Source: Vibrio tapetis subsp. quintayensis
GTDB taxonomy: Bacteria; Pseudomonadota; Gammaproteobacteria; Enterobacterales; Vibrionaceae
DNA: 64,000 nucleotides
Assembly: GCF_030409945.1 (NCBI RefSeq)
Contig: NZ_JAUFQV010000006.1
Location: 113,527 to 177,526 of the forward strand
Direction of reading: 5' to 3'
Part shown: positions 52,764-63,989 of the stretch, in pieces
Layout: each line of letters begins with the position of its first letter
Position numbering within the stretch: position 1 is the first letter of the stretch
Notes under the pieces: model-generated
Seen by the model: only the letters and a program-made list of their open reading frames with translations
Told to the model about the DNA's origin: nothing
The model's database searches: none
Position numbers and translations under genes: made by a program

Positions 52764-52789
52764 GCTCGGGGGCTTGCTTAGCAAGGAGC
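52764..52789 (+). promoter_or_regulatory. Stem-loop in the pgi upstream region
   Basis: GCTC...GAGC and CTTGC-TTA-GCAAG form a two-part stem 115 bases before pgi. The 297-base gap between yjbQ and pgi holds this hairpin and a TATAAT at 52638, and otherwise shows nothing I can name. Confidence 0.4.
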
Positions 52790-52896
52790 GGAGAATTCTT
52801 ACTAATTTGTTATTTAACTAAATTATTGCTTAACCGGAAATTTCGTTAGCTTCTATAGATACGGAACAGAATCAAACCAAAGGATCATTGGGATAA

Positions 52897-54564
<1,668 letters not shown>

Positions 54565-54585
54565 TCACCGTTAACCAGTAATAAC

Positions 54586-54612
54586 AAAGGCCAGCAGATG
54601 TTGGCCTTTTTG
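54586..54612 (+). terminator. Terminator after pgi
   Basis: AAAGGCCA pairs with TGGCCTTT around a short loop, followed by T residues, 22 bases after the pgi stop. Confidence 0.85.
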
Positions 54613-54623
54613 TCTTTGTCCCA

Positions 54624-54655
54624 TAAAAAAAGGCCACTGCCGAAGCACCAACCTT
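54624..54655 (-). terminator. Terminator after cheX
   Basis: On the minus strand an imperfect nine-base stem closed by a TTCG tetraloop (GC-TTCG-GC) is followed by seven T. It lies 25 bases beyond the cheX stop, back to back with the pgi terminator. Confidence 0.7.
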
Positions 54656-54678
54656 TCTTCATTTATCAGAAAAAGCTT

Positions 54679-55140
54679 TTACTCAAAGCAAATCTCGATA
54701 AATGCATTACCCCATTCAGATGTGAATGGCATGATGATGATAGCGCCTTCACATTTGTGACGAATGGTGTGGCCTTTACCTGATACAACAATCGGTGTTG
54801 CCATGTCAAAGTCGAAACCACTTTCGGACAGGATGCGTTTCGCACCACCAGTAACCATGTTAGTGATCTCACCAACCATATCGGTTACTTCTTCATTAAG
54901 GCCGTTAGGACGTTCACCTAACATATTCTGCATGATCTCAAGCGCCAAAGATTCGTCAAAAGTAATCGACATTGAACCTCGGGATTGATCACCAACCATA
55001 CCGATTAAGCCTGAAACATCACCGCGAGCGATTTCGTCTTTCTTCACTCGAGGTTTCTGTGGTTTAAGCTCCAGAGAAGCCATGGTTTTTAGGACATTCA
55101 TTAAAGAAGCTAAAAACGGGTTTACAAATTCAGCGCGCAT
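54679..55140 (-). CDS. cheX: CheX-family chemotaxis phosphatase-like protein
   Basis: A 153-residue protein of the CheX/CheC-like family, whose best-known members dephosphorylate CheY. The segment EVTDMVGEITNMVTGGAK (about residues 84-101) carries the E-x2-N catalytic pattern in the usual helix. There is no signal peptide. It lies next to zur and far from any chemotaxis cluster in the window, so its partner cannot be told; vibrios carry such orphan cheX genes. Confidence 0.82.
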   Translation of the reverse strand: MRAEFVNPFLASLMNVLKTMASLELKPQKPRVKKDEIARGDVSGLIGMVGDQSRGSMSITFDESLALEIMQNMLGERPNGLNEEVTDMVGEITNMVTGGAKRILSESGFDFDMATPIVVSGKGHTIRHKCEGAIIIMPFTSEWGNAFIEICFE

Positions 55141-55150
55141 AACGTTCTAT

Positions 55151-55621
55151 CTATTTATCCGTTGTAGTAGAGAAGCAAGTTTTACACGTTCCATGTGTTT
55201 CAATGACGTGGTTGCTTAAATGAAAGCCTTGCTTTTCAATATTTTTCGCAAGCAGAGCAATCAAGTTTTCATCTTGAAGCTCGATAACGTCACCACATTG
55301 GTCACATATCATTAGATGCGAAAAGTGCTTATTAACACCACAGGAACAGCACGAAATAAAACTATTCGTAGATTCTACTCGATGAATAAAACCTTGTTCC
55401 AATAAGAAATCCAACGCCCGGTAAACCGTAGGTGGTTTAGCTTGCGGCTCACTTACCTTTAATTGGTCTAGCAGTTCATAAGCAGTAGAGGCGCATTTAC
55501 TTTCACAAATGAGTTCAAAAACTCGCTTTCTTTGTGTTGTAAGCCTAACTCCACGGCTCTGACAAATGCCTTCCACTTGTTCAACTAACGACTGCTTCAA
55601 ATTGCTCACCTTTTGGTGCAC
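55151..55621 (-). CDS. zur: Zinc uptake regulator Zur
   Basis: Zur is a Fur-family repressor that shuts zinc uptake and alternative ribosomal proteins when zinc is plentiful. The 156-residue protein has a winged helix (LTTQRKRVFELI, then PPTVYRALDFLLEQGFIHRVES), the HLMICDQCGD metal site and the C-terminal Cys pair CKTC. The ATG at 55621 has no Shine-Dalgarno; a TTG at 55600 stands six bases after AAGGTG and may be the true start (149 residues). Confidence 0.92.
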   Translation of the reverse strand: MHQKVSNLKQSLVEQVEGICQSRGVRLTTQRKRVFELICESKCASTAYELLDQLKVSEPQAKPPTVYRALDFLLEQGFIHRVESTNSFISCCSCGVNKHFSHLMICDQCGDVIELQDENLIALLAKNIEKQGFHLSNHVIETHGTCKTCFSTTTDK

Positions 55622-55942
55622 ATTACTAATAATATACCATTAATTGCGTCAGTTAGGCACAATTGGTAATTTTTTTCATACCGTAAGCAAAATTTGCTAG
55701 TTAATCAACACTTCTGTCTTGCTTGATGGTTATCTCTGCGATCTTGGTTACGGCGATAAACATCATAAGTTCATTATGTGTTCAAATTGAGAAGCAAAAG
55801 CTCGTTGAGATACCGCTTGTATGGTCTTAACTTTACGAGAGCAACTATTGGTAATGTAGGTGTTCTCGCATTCGGTCGCTGTTAGTAAAGCAGCCCCAAG
55901 AAATAACGCTGATTAGTTCTTTTGTCTTAGCTAGCGTTTCCG

Positions 55943-56098
55943 CTATAAATTGCCATGCAGCTCGATTGTTGGTGTTTCAGTACCCAATGTAATCTTGGCT
56001 TGGGTTTGACTCCCCAGCTCAAGCAAACTTTTGGCAAGTAAGCCACCCCAACCCATATCGGTATCGATGATGACTTGTTTCTTTCTGCTATGAGCCAT
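55943..56098 (-). pseudogene. Decayed fragment resembling the N-terminus of a nucleoside hydrolase
   Basis: An ATG-started 51-codon frame reads MAHSRKKQVIIDTDMGWGG, like the nucleoside hydrolase start (IIDTDxGxDD) but with Gly-Gly in place of the calcium-binding Asp pair. After about 30 more residues, ending in TIELHGNL, it hits a stop. Beyond it, other frames hold short pieces broken by stops. The rest of the 750-base gap between zur and dusA holds no gene I can recognise. The family link is by motif only. Confidence 0.4.
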
Positions 56099-56371
56099 AG
56101 GTGCGCCGCATGATGAAATTAGGTTTTATGTGATGTCTTCTGTTGAGGTGTGTGGAAAATAGATAAATAGGGTTCGGTACGTTGCTCGACTGTTAGGCGT
56201 TGATGCGAGGCTTGAAAAGGTCATCATAGTATTTAGCCTACAGTAACCCTAGAGCTATGCTTTCTGTTTTTTCTGACGCTTTCGGATTCTCAGTGTATAA
56301 TCTGCGTCCTTTTTAATGGCTAGCAGTAAGCTATTCCATATTGAATACGTGTAGAACAGAGTGAGGTAGTC

Positions 56372-57376
56372 GTGTCTAACCCAAAAAACACCAATGAATT
56401 CGCCATGCAGCGCCTTTCCGTTGCGCCCATGCTTGATTGGACAGACCGACACTGTCGTTACTTTCACCGCCTACTGTCTCAAAATACGTTGTTATACACT
56501 GAAATGGTAACAACTGGCGCGATCATTCACGGTAAAGGAGACTTCCTTACTTATAGTGAACAAGAGCATCCTATCGCGCTTCAACTAGGTGGTTCTAATC
56601 CTGTCGATTTAGCGACATGCGCTAAGTTGGCTGCAGAACGTGGTTATGATGAAATTAACCTCAACGTGGGTTGCCCTTCTGATCGAGTTCAAAATGGTCG
56701 CTTTGGTGCATGCTTGATGGCTGAGCCGCAATTGGTCGCGGATTGTGTGTCTGCTATGCGTGACGTCGTGGATATTCCGGTAACAGTAAAAACTCGAATT
56801 GGTATCGATGAACAAGACTCTTATGAATTCTTAACCGATTTCATTTCAACAGTGCATGAAAAGGGTGGCGTTGATCAATTTACTATTCATGCTCGTAAAG
56901 CGTGGCTGAAAGGGTTAAGTCCAAAAGAAAACCGAGAAATCCCGCCATTGGATTACCCTCGAGCTTATCAAATCAAAAAAGACTTCCCACAACTGACTAT
57001 TGCCGTAAACGGTGGTGTTAAGACACTAGAAGAAACAAAAGAACACCTTCAGCATTTGGATGGTGTGATGATTGGTCGTGAGGCGTATCAGAATCCGTAT
57101 CTGTTAGCAGAGGTTGACCAGCAAATCTTTGGTTCTGATAGAGAAATCATCAAGCGCTCAGACGTCGTGAAAGGAATGTACCCGTATATAGAACAAGAAC
57201 TGTCGAATGGTGCGCACTTAGGCCACATTACTCGTCATATGTTGGGGTTATTCCAAGCGATGCCTGGTGCTCGCCAATGGCGCCGATACATCAGTGAAAA
57301 TGCACATAAACCGGGTTCTGGCATTGAGGTTGTTGAAGCTGCACTTGCTAAAATTCCACTTGAATTAGGTGTGTAA
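56372..57376 (+). CDS. dusA: tRNA-dihydrouridine(20/20a) synthase DusA
   Basis: DusA is an FMN enzyme that reduces U20 and U20a in tRNA. The 334-residue protein has [37 protein letters not shown] with the catalytic Cys, and the family-typical [20 protein letters not shown]. The start is GTG after GAGGTAG; an ATG 11 codons on (56405) is an alternative. As in E. coli, pspG lies next to it. Confidence 0.96.
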   Translation: MSNPKNTNEFAMQRLSVAPMLDWTDRHCRYFHRLLSQNTLLYTEMVTTGAIIHGKGDFLTYSEQEHPIALQLGGSNPVDLATCAKLAAERGYDEINLNVGCPSDRVQNGRFGACLMAEPQLVADCVSAMRDVVDIPVTVKTRIGIDEQDSYEFLTDFISTVHEKGGVDQFTIHARKAWLKGLSPKENREIPPLDYPRAYQIKKDFPQLTIAVNGGVKTLEETKEHLQHLDGVMIGREAYQNPYLLAEVDQQIFGSDREIIKRSDVVKGMYPYIEQELSNGAHLGHITRHMLGLFQAMPGARQWRRYISENAHKPGSGIEVVEAALAKIPLELGV

Positions 57377-57417
57377 AATTCACCACTGAATGGTTTTATT
57401 TACCATATCACTAAATG

Positions 57418-57454
57418 TAGGCCTTTCGTTTTATTGAGGAAGGCCTATTTTTTT
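57418..57454 (+). terminator. Terminator after dusA
   Basis: TAGGCCTT pairs with AAGGCCTA around a T-rich loop and is followed by seven T, 42 bases after the dusA stop and 34 bases before the pspG promoter. Confidence 0.85.
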
Positions 57455-57488
57455 ATTTAAATTACAATGGCTTAAATTTTTAGATAAG

Positions 57489-57505
57489 TTGGCCTGCTTT
57501 CTGCA
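57489..57505 (+). promoter_or_regulatory. Sigma-54 promoter of pspG
   Basis: TTGGCCTGCTTTCTGCA fits the sigma-54 consensus (YTGGCACG-N4-TTGCW): GG at 57491 and GC at 57503 are exactly 12 bases apart. It lies 44 bases before the pspG ATG. PspF-driven, sigma-54-dependent pspG is established in E. coli. Confidence 0.85.
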
Positions 57506-57549
57506 GTTAGTAACGTAGAGAGAAGTTAATAACTAAGAAGAGGTTAGTG

Positions 57550-57759
57550 ATGTTTGAATTACTGTTTGTATTTATTTTTGTGGGCATGCTGGTATTTACT
57601 GGTGTGACAATGATGACAGTATTTATTGCAACGGGTGTAGCCTTCCTAGCGATGTTTGTTCTGGGAATGGTCGGTATGGTGTTTAAAGTTCTGCCGTGGT
57701 TGATCGTCATTGTAGTTGGCTGGTGGTTCTTCAAGAGTTTTGTTTATCAGCCTCGCTAG
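57550..57759 (+). CDS. pspG: Phage shock protein G
   Basis: PspG is a small inner-membrane protein of the envelope stress (Psp) response. The 69-residue product starts MFELLFVFIFVGMLVFTG and has two long hydrophobic stretches; E. coli PspG begins similarly with MLELLFV and also follows dusA. I choose the ATG at 57550 after AGAGGT over the GTG one codon earlier. No other psp gene is in the window, as in E. coli where pspG stands apart. Confidence 0.88.
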   Translation: MFELLFVFIFVGMLVFTGVTMMTVFIATGVAFLAMFVLGMVGMVFKVLPWLIVIVVGWWFFKSFVYQPR

Positions 57760-57844
57760 CTTATGTGTGCACATTCATTCTTGATGGTTATTGCTGCTCG
57801 GATATGTGATAGTATCCGAGTTAATTTCTTGTATTTGAGAGTGG

Positions 57845-58519
57845 ATGAACAAAATGAAAGTGCGTATGGCGGCTTCAGCTTTAGTGCTAGCGAGCTCAAT
57901 TGCAATGCCTGTTTCGGCAGAGTCGGACTACTATTTTAGAGTCGGTAGCGACTTGTGGTCAGCGGGTACGAGTTTCTCTGATAATAAAGAAGATTCGAAG
58001 CGTGACTCAGTAGATACGCAAGGCGCATTTTCTTTCGCGTTTGAAAATACCATTCCGTATGCCCCCCATGTAAGAGTGCGCTTCACGCCTGTTAGAGGCG
58101 AGATTACCAGCTTCGACAAATACGATTACACTTTCTACTACGACATTATGGAGCACGAACATTTGCACTTTGATGTAGGTGTTACTTGGTCTAAGTACAA
58201 AGATGGTGAATACACCAACCCAAGTGACTTACCAGCAACATCATTCAGTAAGTTGTTATTCAGCTGGCACGCGAATGCTCGCATTAATGTACCCGATACC
58301 AATTTTGATGTTATTGGCGAATTCGACTTTGGTAATGGTGACGGCAATAAAACCGCAGACTTAACGGCGGGTATGCAATATCGTTTTGATTTAGAAAAAG
58401 TAGACATTGCAATGCGTGGTGGCTATCGTGCAATGGAGTATCGATTTAATTTCTACCCAGGTTCTGGTGATATGTCTCTGACACATGGTTGGTTTTTGGG
58501 GCTGACTGCTGGCTTCTAA
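57845..58519 (+). CDS. TIGR04219-like outer membrane beta-barrel protein
   Basis: A 224-residue exported protein with a signal peptide (about 1-26, ending MPVSAES) and alternating residues of a beta barrel, with Phe as the last residue (GLTAGF). The pattern YYFRVGSDLWSAG near the start and the C-terminal MRGGYRAMEYRF resemble the TIGR04219 group of gammaproteobacterial outer membrane proteins. Function unknown. It has its own terminator. Confidence 0.72.
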   Translation: MNKMKVRMAASALVLASSIAMPVSAESDYYFRVGSDLWSAGTSFSDNKEDSKRDSVDTQGAFSFAFENTIPYAPHVRVRFTPVRGEITSFDKYDYTFYYDIMEHEHLHFDVGVTWSKYKDGEYTNPSDLPATSFSKLLFSWHANARINVPDTNFDVIGEFDFGNGDGNKTADLTAGMQYRFDLEKVDIAMRGGYRAMEYRFNFYPGSGDMSLTHGWFLGLTAGF

Positions 58520-58539
58520 ATTTGAATTCGCTTCAACGA

Positions 58540-58568
58540 AAGCACTGCATTGAATGTGGTGCTTTTTT
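58540..58568 (+). terminator. Terminator after the barrel-protein gene at 57.8 kb
   Basis: AAGCACTGCAT pairs with ATGTGGTGCTT (two weak pairs) around TGA, followed by TTTT, 20 bases after the stop. Confidence 0.75.
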
Positions 58569-58643
58569 GTATGTGTAATTTGTTTGCATCCTAGCGAAGT
58601 TGAACCATGCTTATTAGATAAGAATGTAAGCAAGGAACCGCTC

Positions 58644-58874
58644 ATGACGATTTCTGAGTTGCGAGGTTTGTATAGAGACAACCAGTTAGTTGAAGCGATA
58701 GTTGAACCCTCAATTCAAGAAGGCAGTTGGGTTGTTGAGTTCCGCCATTCTCGTGGAGGCTTTATTTTACTCACTGACTCACATGGAGAAGAATGCCAAT
58801 ATTTAGATCTCGATAAAGCGTCAAAATCCGCTCTAGCCGTAGGGTTTAGTCACGTCCGCGTAGAAGATCGTTAG
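58644..58874 (+). CDS. Conserved-type hypothetical protein, 76 residues
   Basis: A 76-residue cytoplasmic protein I do not recognise. I choose the ATG at 58644 because AAGGAA stands six bases before it; the open frame runs 30 codons further upstream through a terminator and is not likely coding there. The sequence starts MTISELRGLYRDNQLVEAIV and contains SWVVEFRHSRGGFILLT, with no membrane segment or Cys motif. Codon use is like its neighbours. It stands 113 bases before cysJ. Confidence 0.65.
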   Translation: MTISELRGLYRDNQLVEAIVEPSIQEGSWVVEFRHSRGGFILLTDSHGEECQYLDLDKASKSALAVGFSHVRVEDR

Positions 58875-58987
58875 CCTTAGCGCCATTCCCTTAAATCCAA
58901 AAGTTATAAAACATACTCATCTATTCTTTTTTATTATTAGCGAGAGTGGTTAATCTATCGTCACGCAATGAATAGGGATGTCGTGAT

Positions 58988-60820
58988 ATGTCTTCACAAG
59001 GAAACACTCAAGCAAAAGATCTCTCCGCCCTGGCAAGTCCGCTGAATGATCAACAAATAGGTCAATTACAACAAGCCTCATCTGAGTTGTCATCGCAACA
59101 ACTAGCATGGGTCAGTGGCTACTTCTGGGGTTTGAGTCAACACCAAACACAAGGTGCATCAGCGCCAATTCGCCAAGCGGCTGCTGCTGTCGCGGCAAAA
59201 CCAGCGGGTAAGTTAAGCATTATTTATGCTTCACAAACTGGAAATGCTAAAGGTGTTGCTGAGGCACTGAAAGATGAAGCGGTTGCTTTAGGTATTGCTG
59301 CCAGTGTATATGACGCGAGCGATTATAAAGGTAAGAATTTAGCCAAAGAAACGCACGTGATATTTGTGGCATCAACTAATGGTGAGGGTGAAGCGCCTGA
59401 TAATGCCATTGAGTTACATGAATTCCTACAGTCTAAAAAAGCACCTAAACTGCCTAACCTTCAATACGGTGTTATCGGTTTAGGAGACTCAAGCTATGAG
59501 TTTTTCTGCCAAACCGGTAAAGATTTTGATGAGTACCTGTCGAAACTGGGTGCGACATCTTTTATCGACCGCATTGATTGTGATGTTGATTATGACGCAT
59601 CAGCAGCGCAGTGGCGTAAATCGGCCCTGGATACGGTTCAAGAAGCGCTATCTGTTAGCTTGGAAGCAGAAGTCGTGCAGCTTCCTGTTGGTCAATCGGC
59701 ACATAGCCTGTACAGCAAACTCAATCCGTTTACGGCATCTCTACTTACTAATCAAAAGATCACTGGTCGAGATTCTGGGAAAGACGTGCGTCATATTGAA
59801 ATCGACTTAGATGGTTCTGGTATTACCTACCAGCCAGGTGATGCATTGGGTGTGTGGTTTGAAAACAGTGCTGAGCTAGTTGATGTAATACTAGATAAAG
59901 CAGGGCTTTCTGGCATTGAGAGCATCGATGTTGATGGCGAAAGCTTATCGATTCGCACAGCGTTGATTACCAAGTTTGAAGTGACGGCTTCTAATCCACA
60001 GCTAGTGACAAAGTTTGCTGAGCTTTCTGGCAGTAAGAAATTACAAAAGCTGGTGGAAGATAAAAGCAAGCTTCGTGAATACTCAAGTAATACCCAAGTT
60101 GTTGATGTGTTAGCAGAGAAAAAAACCAAGCTAACCGCAGAACAGTTGGTTGGTATTTTACGTAAACTCACACCACGTTTGTACTCTATTGCCTCAGCCC
60201 AAAGTGAAGTTGAAGATGAGGTGCACCTAACGGTTGGCCTTGTGGAATACAAGAAAGGGGAAGATGCAAGATTTGGTGGAGCATCTGGCTTCTTATCTCA
60301 GCGCTTAGAAGAAGGTGGGGAAGTTAAAGTTTTCATTGAAAACAACAATAACTTTAAATTACCACAAGATGATAATACACCCGTCATTATGATTGGCCCA
60401 GGAACAGGTATTGCCCCATTCCGTAGTTTCATTCAAGAAAGAGACAACAGAGATGCTGAGGGCAAAAACTGGCTGTTTTTTGGTGATAGAACATTCACGC
60501 AAGATTTCCTATATCAAGTAGAGTGGCAGAAGTACCTAAAGTCTGGATTAGTCACTCAGCTTGATGTGGCATTTAGCCGAGACCAACAAGAAAAAGTATA
60601 CGTCCAACATCGTATTCTGGAACACGCAAAGCAAGTTTGGCAGTGGATCCAAGATGGTGCTTACATTTATGTATGTGGTGATGCAACACGTATGGCAAAA
60701 GATGTGAATGACGCGCTAGTCACTGTCGCGGTTCAACATGGCGGTTTAAGTGAAGCAAAAGCCGAAGAGTTCATTAACGACCTCCGCAAGGCGAAGCGTT
60801 ATCAAAGGGATGTGTACTAA
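58988..60820 (+). CDS. cysJ: Sulfite reductase (NADPH) flavoprotein CysJ
   Basis: CysJ passes electrons from NADPH through FAD and FMN to CysI. The 610-residue protein has a flavodoxin domain (about 77-215, [17 protein letters not shown]), an FAD domain with [12 protein letters not shown], and an NADPH domain with [14 protein letters not shown] and the C-terminal RYQRDVY. The stop shares one base with the cysI ATG. Confidence 0.97.
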   Translation: MSSQGNTQAKDLSALASPLNDQQIGQLQQASSELSSQQLAWVSGYFWGLSQHQTQGASAPIRQAAAAVAAKPAGKLSIIYASQTGNAKGVAEALKDEAVALGIAASVYDASDYKGKNLAKETHVIFVASTNGEGEAPDNAIELHEFLQSKKAPKLPNLQYGVIGLGDSSYEFFCQTGKDFDEYLSKLGATSFIDRIDCDVDYDASAAQWRKSALDTVQEALSVSLEAEVVQLPVGQSAHSLYSKLNPFTASLLTNQKITGRDSGKDVRHIEIDLDGSGITYQPGDALGVWFENSAELVDVILDKAGLSGIESIDVDGESLSIRTALITKFEVTASNPQLVTKFAELSGSKKLQKLVEDKSKLREYSSNTQVVDVLAEKKTKLTAEQLVGILRKLTPRLYSIASAQSEVEDEVHLTVGLVEYKKGEDARFGGASGFLSQRLEEGGEVKVFIENNNNFKLPQDDNTPVIMIGPGTGIAPFRSFIQERDNRDAEGKNWLFFGDRTFTQDFLYQVEWQKYLKSGLVTQLDVAFSRDQQEKVYVQHRILEHAKQVWQWIQDGAYIYVCGDATRMAKDVNDALVTVAVQHGGLSEAKAEEFINDLRKAKRYQRDVY

Positions 60821-62553
60821 TGAGTGTAAACAACGAAACAAACAAACAAGAAGTTTTGGGCCAAGAGCTGGGGCCACTAGCAGATAATGAACGGTTAAAA
60901 AGAGAAAGTAACTTCTTGCGCGGTAGCATTCAAAGTGATCTACAGGACCGAATTACTGGTGGGTTCACAGCTGATAACTTTCAGCTAATTCGTTTCCATG
61001 GCATGTATCAACAAGACGATCGTGATTTTCGAGCTGAACGTCAGAAGCAAAAGCTTGAACCTCTGCACAATGTAATGCTGCGTGCTCGTATGCCGGGTGG
61101 CATTATCAAGCCAGAGCAATGGCTGGCGATAGACAAATTTGCCGATGAACATACATCGTATGGCAGTATCCGTTTAACGACTCGTCAAACGTTTCAGTTT
61201 CATGGTGTGTTAAAGCCGAATATTAAGTTAATGCACCAAACGCTAAATAGCATTGGTATCGATTCGATTGCAACAGCTGGCGATGTGAATCGTAATGTGT
61301 TGTGTACTACGAACCCTGTTGAATCAGAACTTCACCAAGAAGCTTACGAGTGGGCGAAAAAAATCAGTGAGCATCTCTTACCTAAATCTCGCGCGTATGC
61401 GGAAATATGGCTAGATGGTGAAAAACTAGAAACAACAGATGAAGAACCAATTTTAGGCAGTAACTATTTACCACGTAAATTCAAAACTACCGTGGTTATA
61501 CCGCCACAAAATGACGTGGATGTTCATGCTAACGACCTTAACTTCATCGCAATTGCCGATAATGGCAAGCTGGTGGGTTTCAATGTTCTTGTAGGTGGTG
61601 GTTTGGCAATGACTCACGGGGATACTTCAACCTATCCTCGTAAGGCGGACGATTTTGGTTTTGTCCCTCTAGATAAAACGTTAGATGTTGCAGCGGCAGT
61701 TGTGACGACTCAACGTGACTGGGGTAATCGTTCTAACCGCAAAAATGCAAAAACAAAGTACACATTAGATCGTGTAGGTGTTGATGTATTTAAAGCTGAA
61801 GTAGAAAAGCGAGCGGGTATTGCTTTTGAACAAAGTAGACCATTTGAGTTAACCGAGCGTGGCGATCGAATTGGTTGGTTTGAAGGCATCGACGGCAAAC
61901 ATCATTTAGCCCTCTTCATCGAAAATGGCCGTTTACTTGATTATCCTAGTCGACCATTAAAAACAGGCGTTGCTGAAATCGCTAAGATTCATAAAGGCGA
62001 CTTCCGTATGACCGCTAACCAAAATCTGATAGTGGCTGGTGTTCCGGCTAAGCAAAAAGAGGCGATCGAGAAAATCGCTCGTGAACATGGTTTGATGGAT
62101 GATGGGGTAAGTGAGCAACGCAAAAACTCGATGGCATGCGTGGCGTTTCCAACGTGTCCGCTCGCCATGGCAGAAGCTGAACGTTTTCTTCCTGAGTTTG
62201 TTACCGATGTCGAAGACATTTTAAAGAAGCATGAACTGCCGGAAGAGGACAGTATCGTACTTCGAGTAACAGGCTGTCCAAATGGTTGTGGTCGAGCAAT
62301 GCTTGCTGAAATTGGTTTAGTTGGTAAAGCTCCTGGCCGTTACAACTTACATCTAGGTGGGAATAAGTCAGGTACTCGTGTTCCTAAGATGTATAAAGAG
62401 AACATAACGGATAAGCAGATACTGCAAGAGATCGATCAACTCGTTGAACGATGGTCGAATGAACGTAACGATAAAGAAGGGTTTGGTGACTTCACTATTC
62501 GAGCCGGCATAGTGGAAGAAGTGATCATTTCAAAAAGGGACTTTTATGCCTAA
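60820..62553 (+). CDS. cysI: Sulfite reductase haemoprotein CysI
   Basis: CysI reduces sulfite to sulfide at a coupled siroheme and 4Fe-4S centre. The 577-residue protein has the two cluster Cys motifs, [16 protein letters not shown] and [13 protein letters not shown], and the siroheme-binding arginines in [14 protein letters not shown]. Siroheme supply would start with the CobA encoded at 32.5 kb. It overlaps cysH by eight bases. Confidence 0.97.
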   Translation: MSVNNETNKQEVLGQELGPLADNERLKRESNFLRGSIQSDLQDRITGGFTADNFQLIRFHGMYQQDDRDFRAERQKQKLEPLHNVMLRARMPGGIIKPEQWLAIDKFADEHTSYGSIRLTTRQTFQFHGVLKPNIKLMHQTLNSIGIDSIATAGDVNRNVLCTTNPVESELHQEAYEWAKKISEHLLPKSRAYAEIWLDGEKLETTDEEPILGSNYLPRKFKTTVVIPPQNDVDVHANDLNFIAIADNGKLVGFNVLVGGGLAMTHGDTSTYPRKADDFGFVPLDKTLDVAAAVVTTQRDWGNRSNRKNAKTKYTLDRVGVDVFKAEVEKRAGIAFEQSRPFELTERGDRIGWFEGIDGKHHLALFIENGRLLDYPSRPLKTGVAEIAKIHKGDFRMTANQNLIVAGVPAKQKEAIEKIAREHGLMDDGVSEQRKNSMACVAFPTCPLAMAEAERFLPEFVTDVEDILKKHELPEEDSIVLRVTGCPNGCGRAMLAEIGLVGKAPGRYNLHLGGNKSGTRVPKMYKENITDKQILQEIDQLVERWSNERNDKEGFGDFTIRAGIVEEVIISKRDFYA

Positions 62554-63319
62554 TAGCCTCGCAACTAAACCACAGCTTCCTGAATTACTGACCATGGGTA
62601 AAGCAGCGCAAGCACTTCGCTTAGCTGAAATTAATGGTTACCTAGAGACGCTAACGGCGCAACAAAGAGTTTCGTGGGCATTAGAACATTTAGAGGGGGC
62701 ACATGCTGTCTCTTCGAGTTTCGGAATCCAAGCAGCCGTTATGTTGCACCTTGTAACTCAAGTTAAATCGGATACGCCTGTAATTTTGACGGATACTGGC
62801 TATCTGTTTCAGGAAACATACCGTTTTATTGATGAGCTAACAGAGTCACTGAATTTGAACCTGAAGATCTTCAGTGCTCAATACAGTGCTAATTGGCAAG
62901 AAGCAAAATACGGCAAACTCTGGGAGCAGGGGGTCGATGGCATCACTCAATATAATAAGCTTAATAAAGTAGAACCAATGCGTCGCGCTTTGTCTGAGCT
63001 TAACGTAGGGACATGGTTTTCTGGTTTGCGTCGTGAGCAATCCAGTTCACGGGCCAACTTGCCAATACTTGCGATCCAAAATGGGGTATTCAAATTCTTG
63101 CCAGTAATAGATTGGACTAATAAAGATGTTCACTATTACTTAGAAGAAAATAACTTGCCGTATCACCCGTTAAGGGAAGAAGGTTATCTATCAGTTGGCG
63201 ATACCCATACCACTAAAAAATGGCAGCCAGGTATGAGCGAAGAAGAAACTCGTTTCTTTGGACTCAAGCGTGAATGTGGCCTTCATGAGGATGGTGAGGA
63301 AGACGGCTCAGGTATATAG
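62546..63319 (+). CDS. cysH: PAPS reductase CysH
   Basis: CysH reduces PAPS to sulfite with thioredoxin. The 257-residue protein has [26 protein letters not shown], the [14 protein letters not shown] region and the C-terminal catalytic Cys in [13 protein letters not shown]. The additional Cys pairs of the iron-sulfur APS reductases are missing, so PAPS is the substrate, in line with a separate CysC. It ends the cysJIH operon. Confidence 0.97.
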   Translation: MPNSLATKPQLPELLTMGKAAQALRLAEINGYLETLTAQQRVSWALEHLEGAHAVSSSFGIQAAVMLHLVTQVKSDTPVILTDTGYLFQETYRFIDELTESLNLNLKIFSAQYSANWQEAKYGKLWEQGVDGITQYNKLNKVEPMRRALSELNVGTWFSGLRREQSSSRANLPILAIQNGVFKFLPVIDWTNKDVHYYLEENNLPYHPLREEGYLSVGDTHTTKKWQPGMSEEETRFFGLKRECGLHEDGEEDGSGI

Positions 63320-63348
63320 ACATCTATATAGAGGGCTCCGGAGTATTA

Positions 63349-63377
63349 AAAGAAAAGTTGCTTAGCAGCTTTTCTTT
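63349..63377 (+). terminator. Terminator after cysH
   Basis: AAAGAAAAGTTGCT pairs with AGCAGCTTTTCTTT around one base (one G-T pair). It lies 29 bases after the cysH stop. A shorter TATATAGA-CA-TCTATATA repeat spans the stop codon itself. Confidence 0.7.
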
Positions 63378-63521
63378 GTTTTGGAGTGTATACTTTTTGA
63401 ACTAAATATAATAACTCTGTGGATAACTTGTGTTTTAGTTGGAGTTAAACTTGCATAAATAAAGGTTTGGTCGTAATTTCATCGGTTAGTGATTATTTTT
63501 GCAATTTTATTGAATTAGCGC

Positions 63522-63549
63522 TTGCTAGTGTGACCGTTATCTCTATAAT
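63522..63549 (+). promoter_or_regulatory. rRNA operon promoter P1
   Basis: TTGCTA (63522-63527) and TATAAT (63544-63549) are 16 bases apart, the usual rRNA promoter spacing, with a GC-rich GCGACC just downstream like the stringent-response discriminator. It lies about 440 bases before the 16S start. Confidence 0.75.
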
Positions 63550-63668
63550 GCGACCTCACTGAAACGGCAGAGCCAATAAGGCCTCAGCGAATAATTTCAG
63601 TTAGGCTACTAGCCAAAAGAGATAATGTGTTTTTAAATTTCGAAAGAAAAGAAAAAACAAAAAAGTGT

Positions 63669-63696
63669 TTGACACTCCTGATTATCTCGCTAGAAT
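63669..63696 (+). promoter_or_regulatory. rRNA operon promoter P2
   Basis: A consensus TTGACA (63669-63674) and TAGAAT (63691-63696) are 16 bases apart. An A-rich stretch (about 63636-63667) directly upstream fits an UP element, and GCCGCC follows the -10. Confidence 0.85.
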
Positions 63697-63715
63697 AGCC
63701 GCCTCTTCAACGAGA

Positions 63716-63729
63716 AAGTCGAAAGGCTT
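63716..63729 (+). promoter_or_regulatory. boxB-like hairpin of the rRNA leader
   Basis: AAGTC and GGCTT pair around a GAAA tetraloop, shortly before boxA. This is the boxB position in rRNA leaders. Confidence 0.65.
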
Positions 63730-63745
63730 CAAAGTTAGAAGAAAA

Positions 63746-63757
63746 GCTCTTTAACAA
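63746..63757 (+). promoter_or_regulatory. boxA antitermination site
   Basis: GCTCTTTAACAA matches the rRNA boxA consensus (TGCTCTTTAACAA), bound by NusB and S10 (NusE). The S10 gene is in this same window. Confidence 0.9.
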
Positions 63758-63804
63758 TTTAAACCTATCAATCTGTGTGGGCACTCGTTGATGATAATCA
63801 AAAT

Positions 63805-63839
63805 GTTTTTACCTCGGTAAAAACCGTTTCTTCGGAAAC
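63805..63839 (+). other. rRNA leader hairpins
   Basis: GTTTTTACC/GGTAAAAAC with a two-base loop is followed at once by GTTTC-TTCG-GAAAC, a UUCG-capped hairpin. A third, ATTATCGTTC/GAACGATAAT, lies at 63909-63933. They belong to the transcribed rRNA leader, which is removed during processing. Confidence 0.75.
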
Positions 63840-63989
63840 AACTTTGGTTTCAATGAACTGAGTGACCAATACGAAATTAAGTTTACTTAATTTTGGCACA
63901 GTCAATTCATTATCGTTCTGTTGGAACGATAATAGCTTTAACTTACTAAGGTAATTTAAAGTCAGTATTCATTGAGCCGACAAAATCTT

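Noticed and set aside
52658..52849. A 63-codon frame in the yjbQ-pgi gap
   Set aside because: It starts without a Shine-Dalgarno, overlaps the stem-loop at 52764-52789 and has no recognisable pattern; I treat the gap as non-coding.
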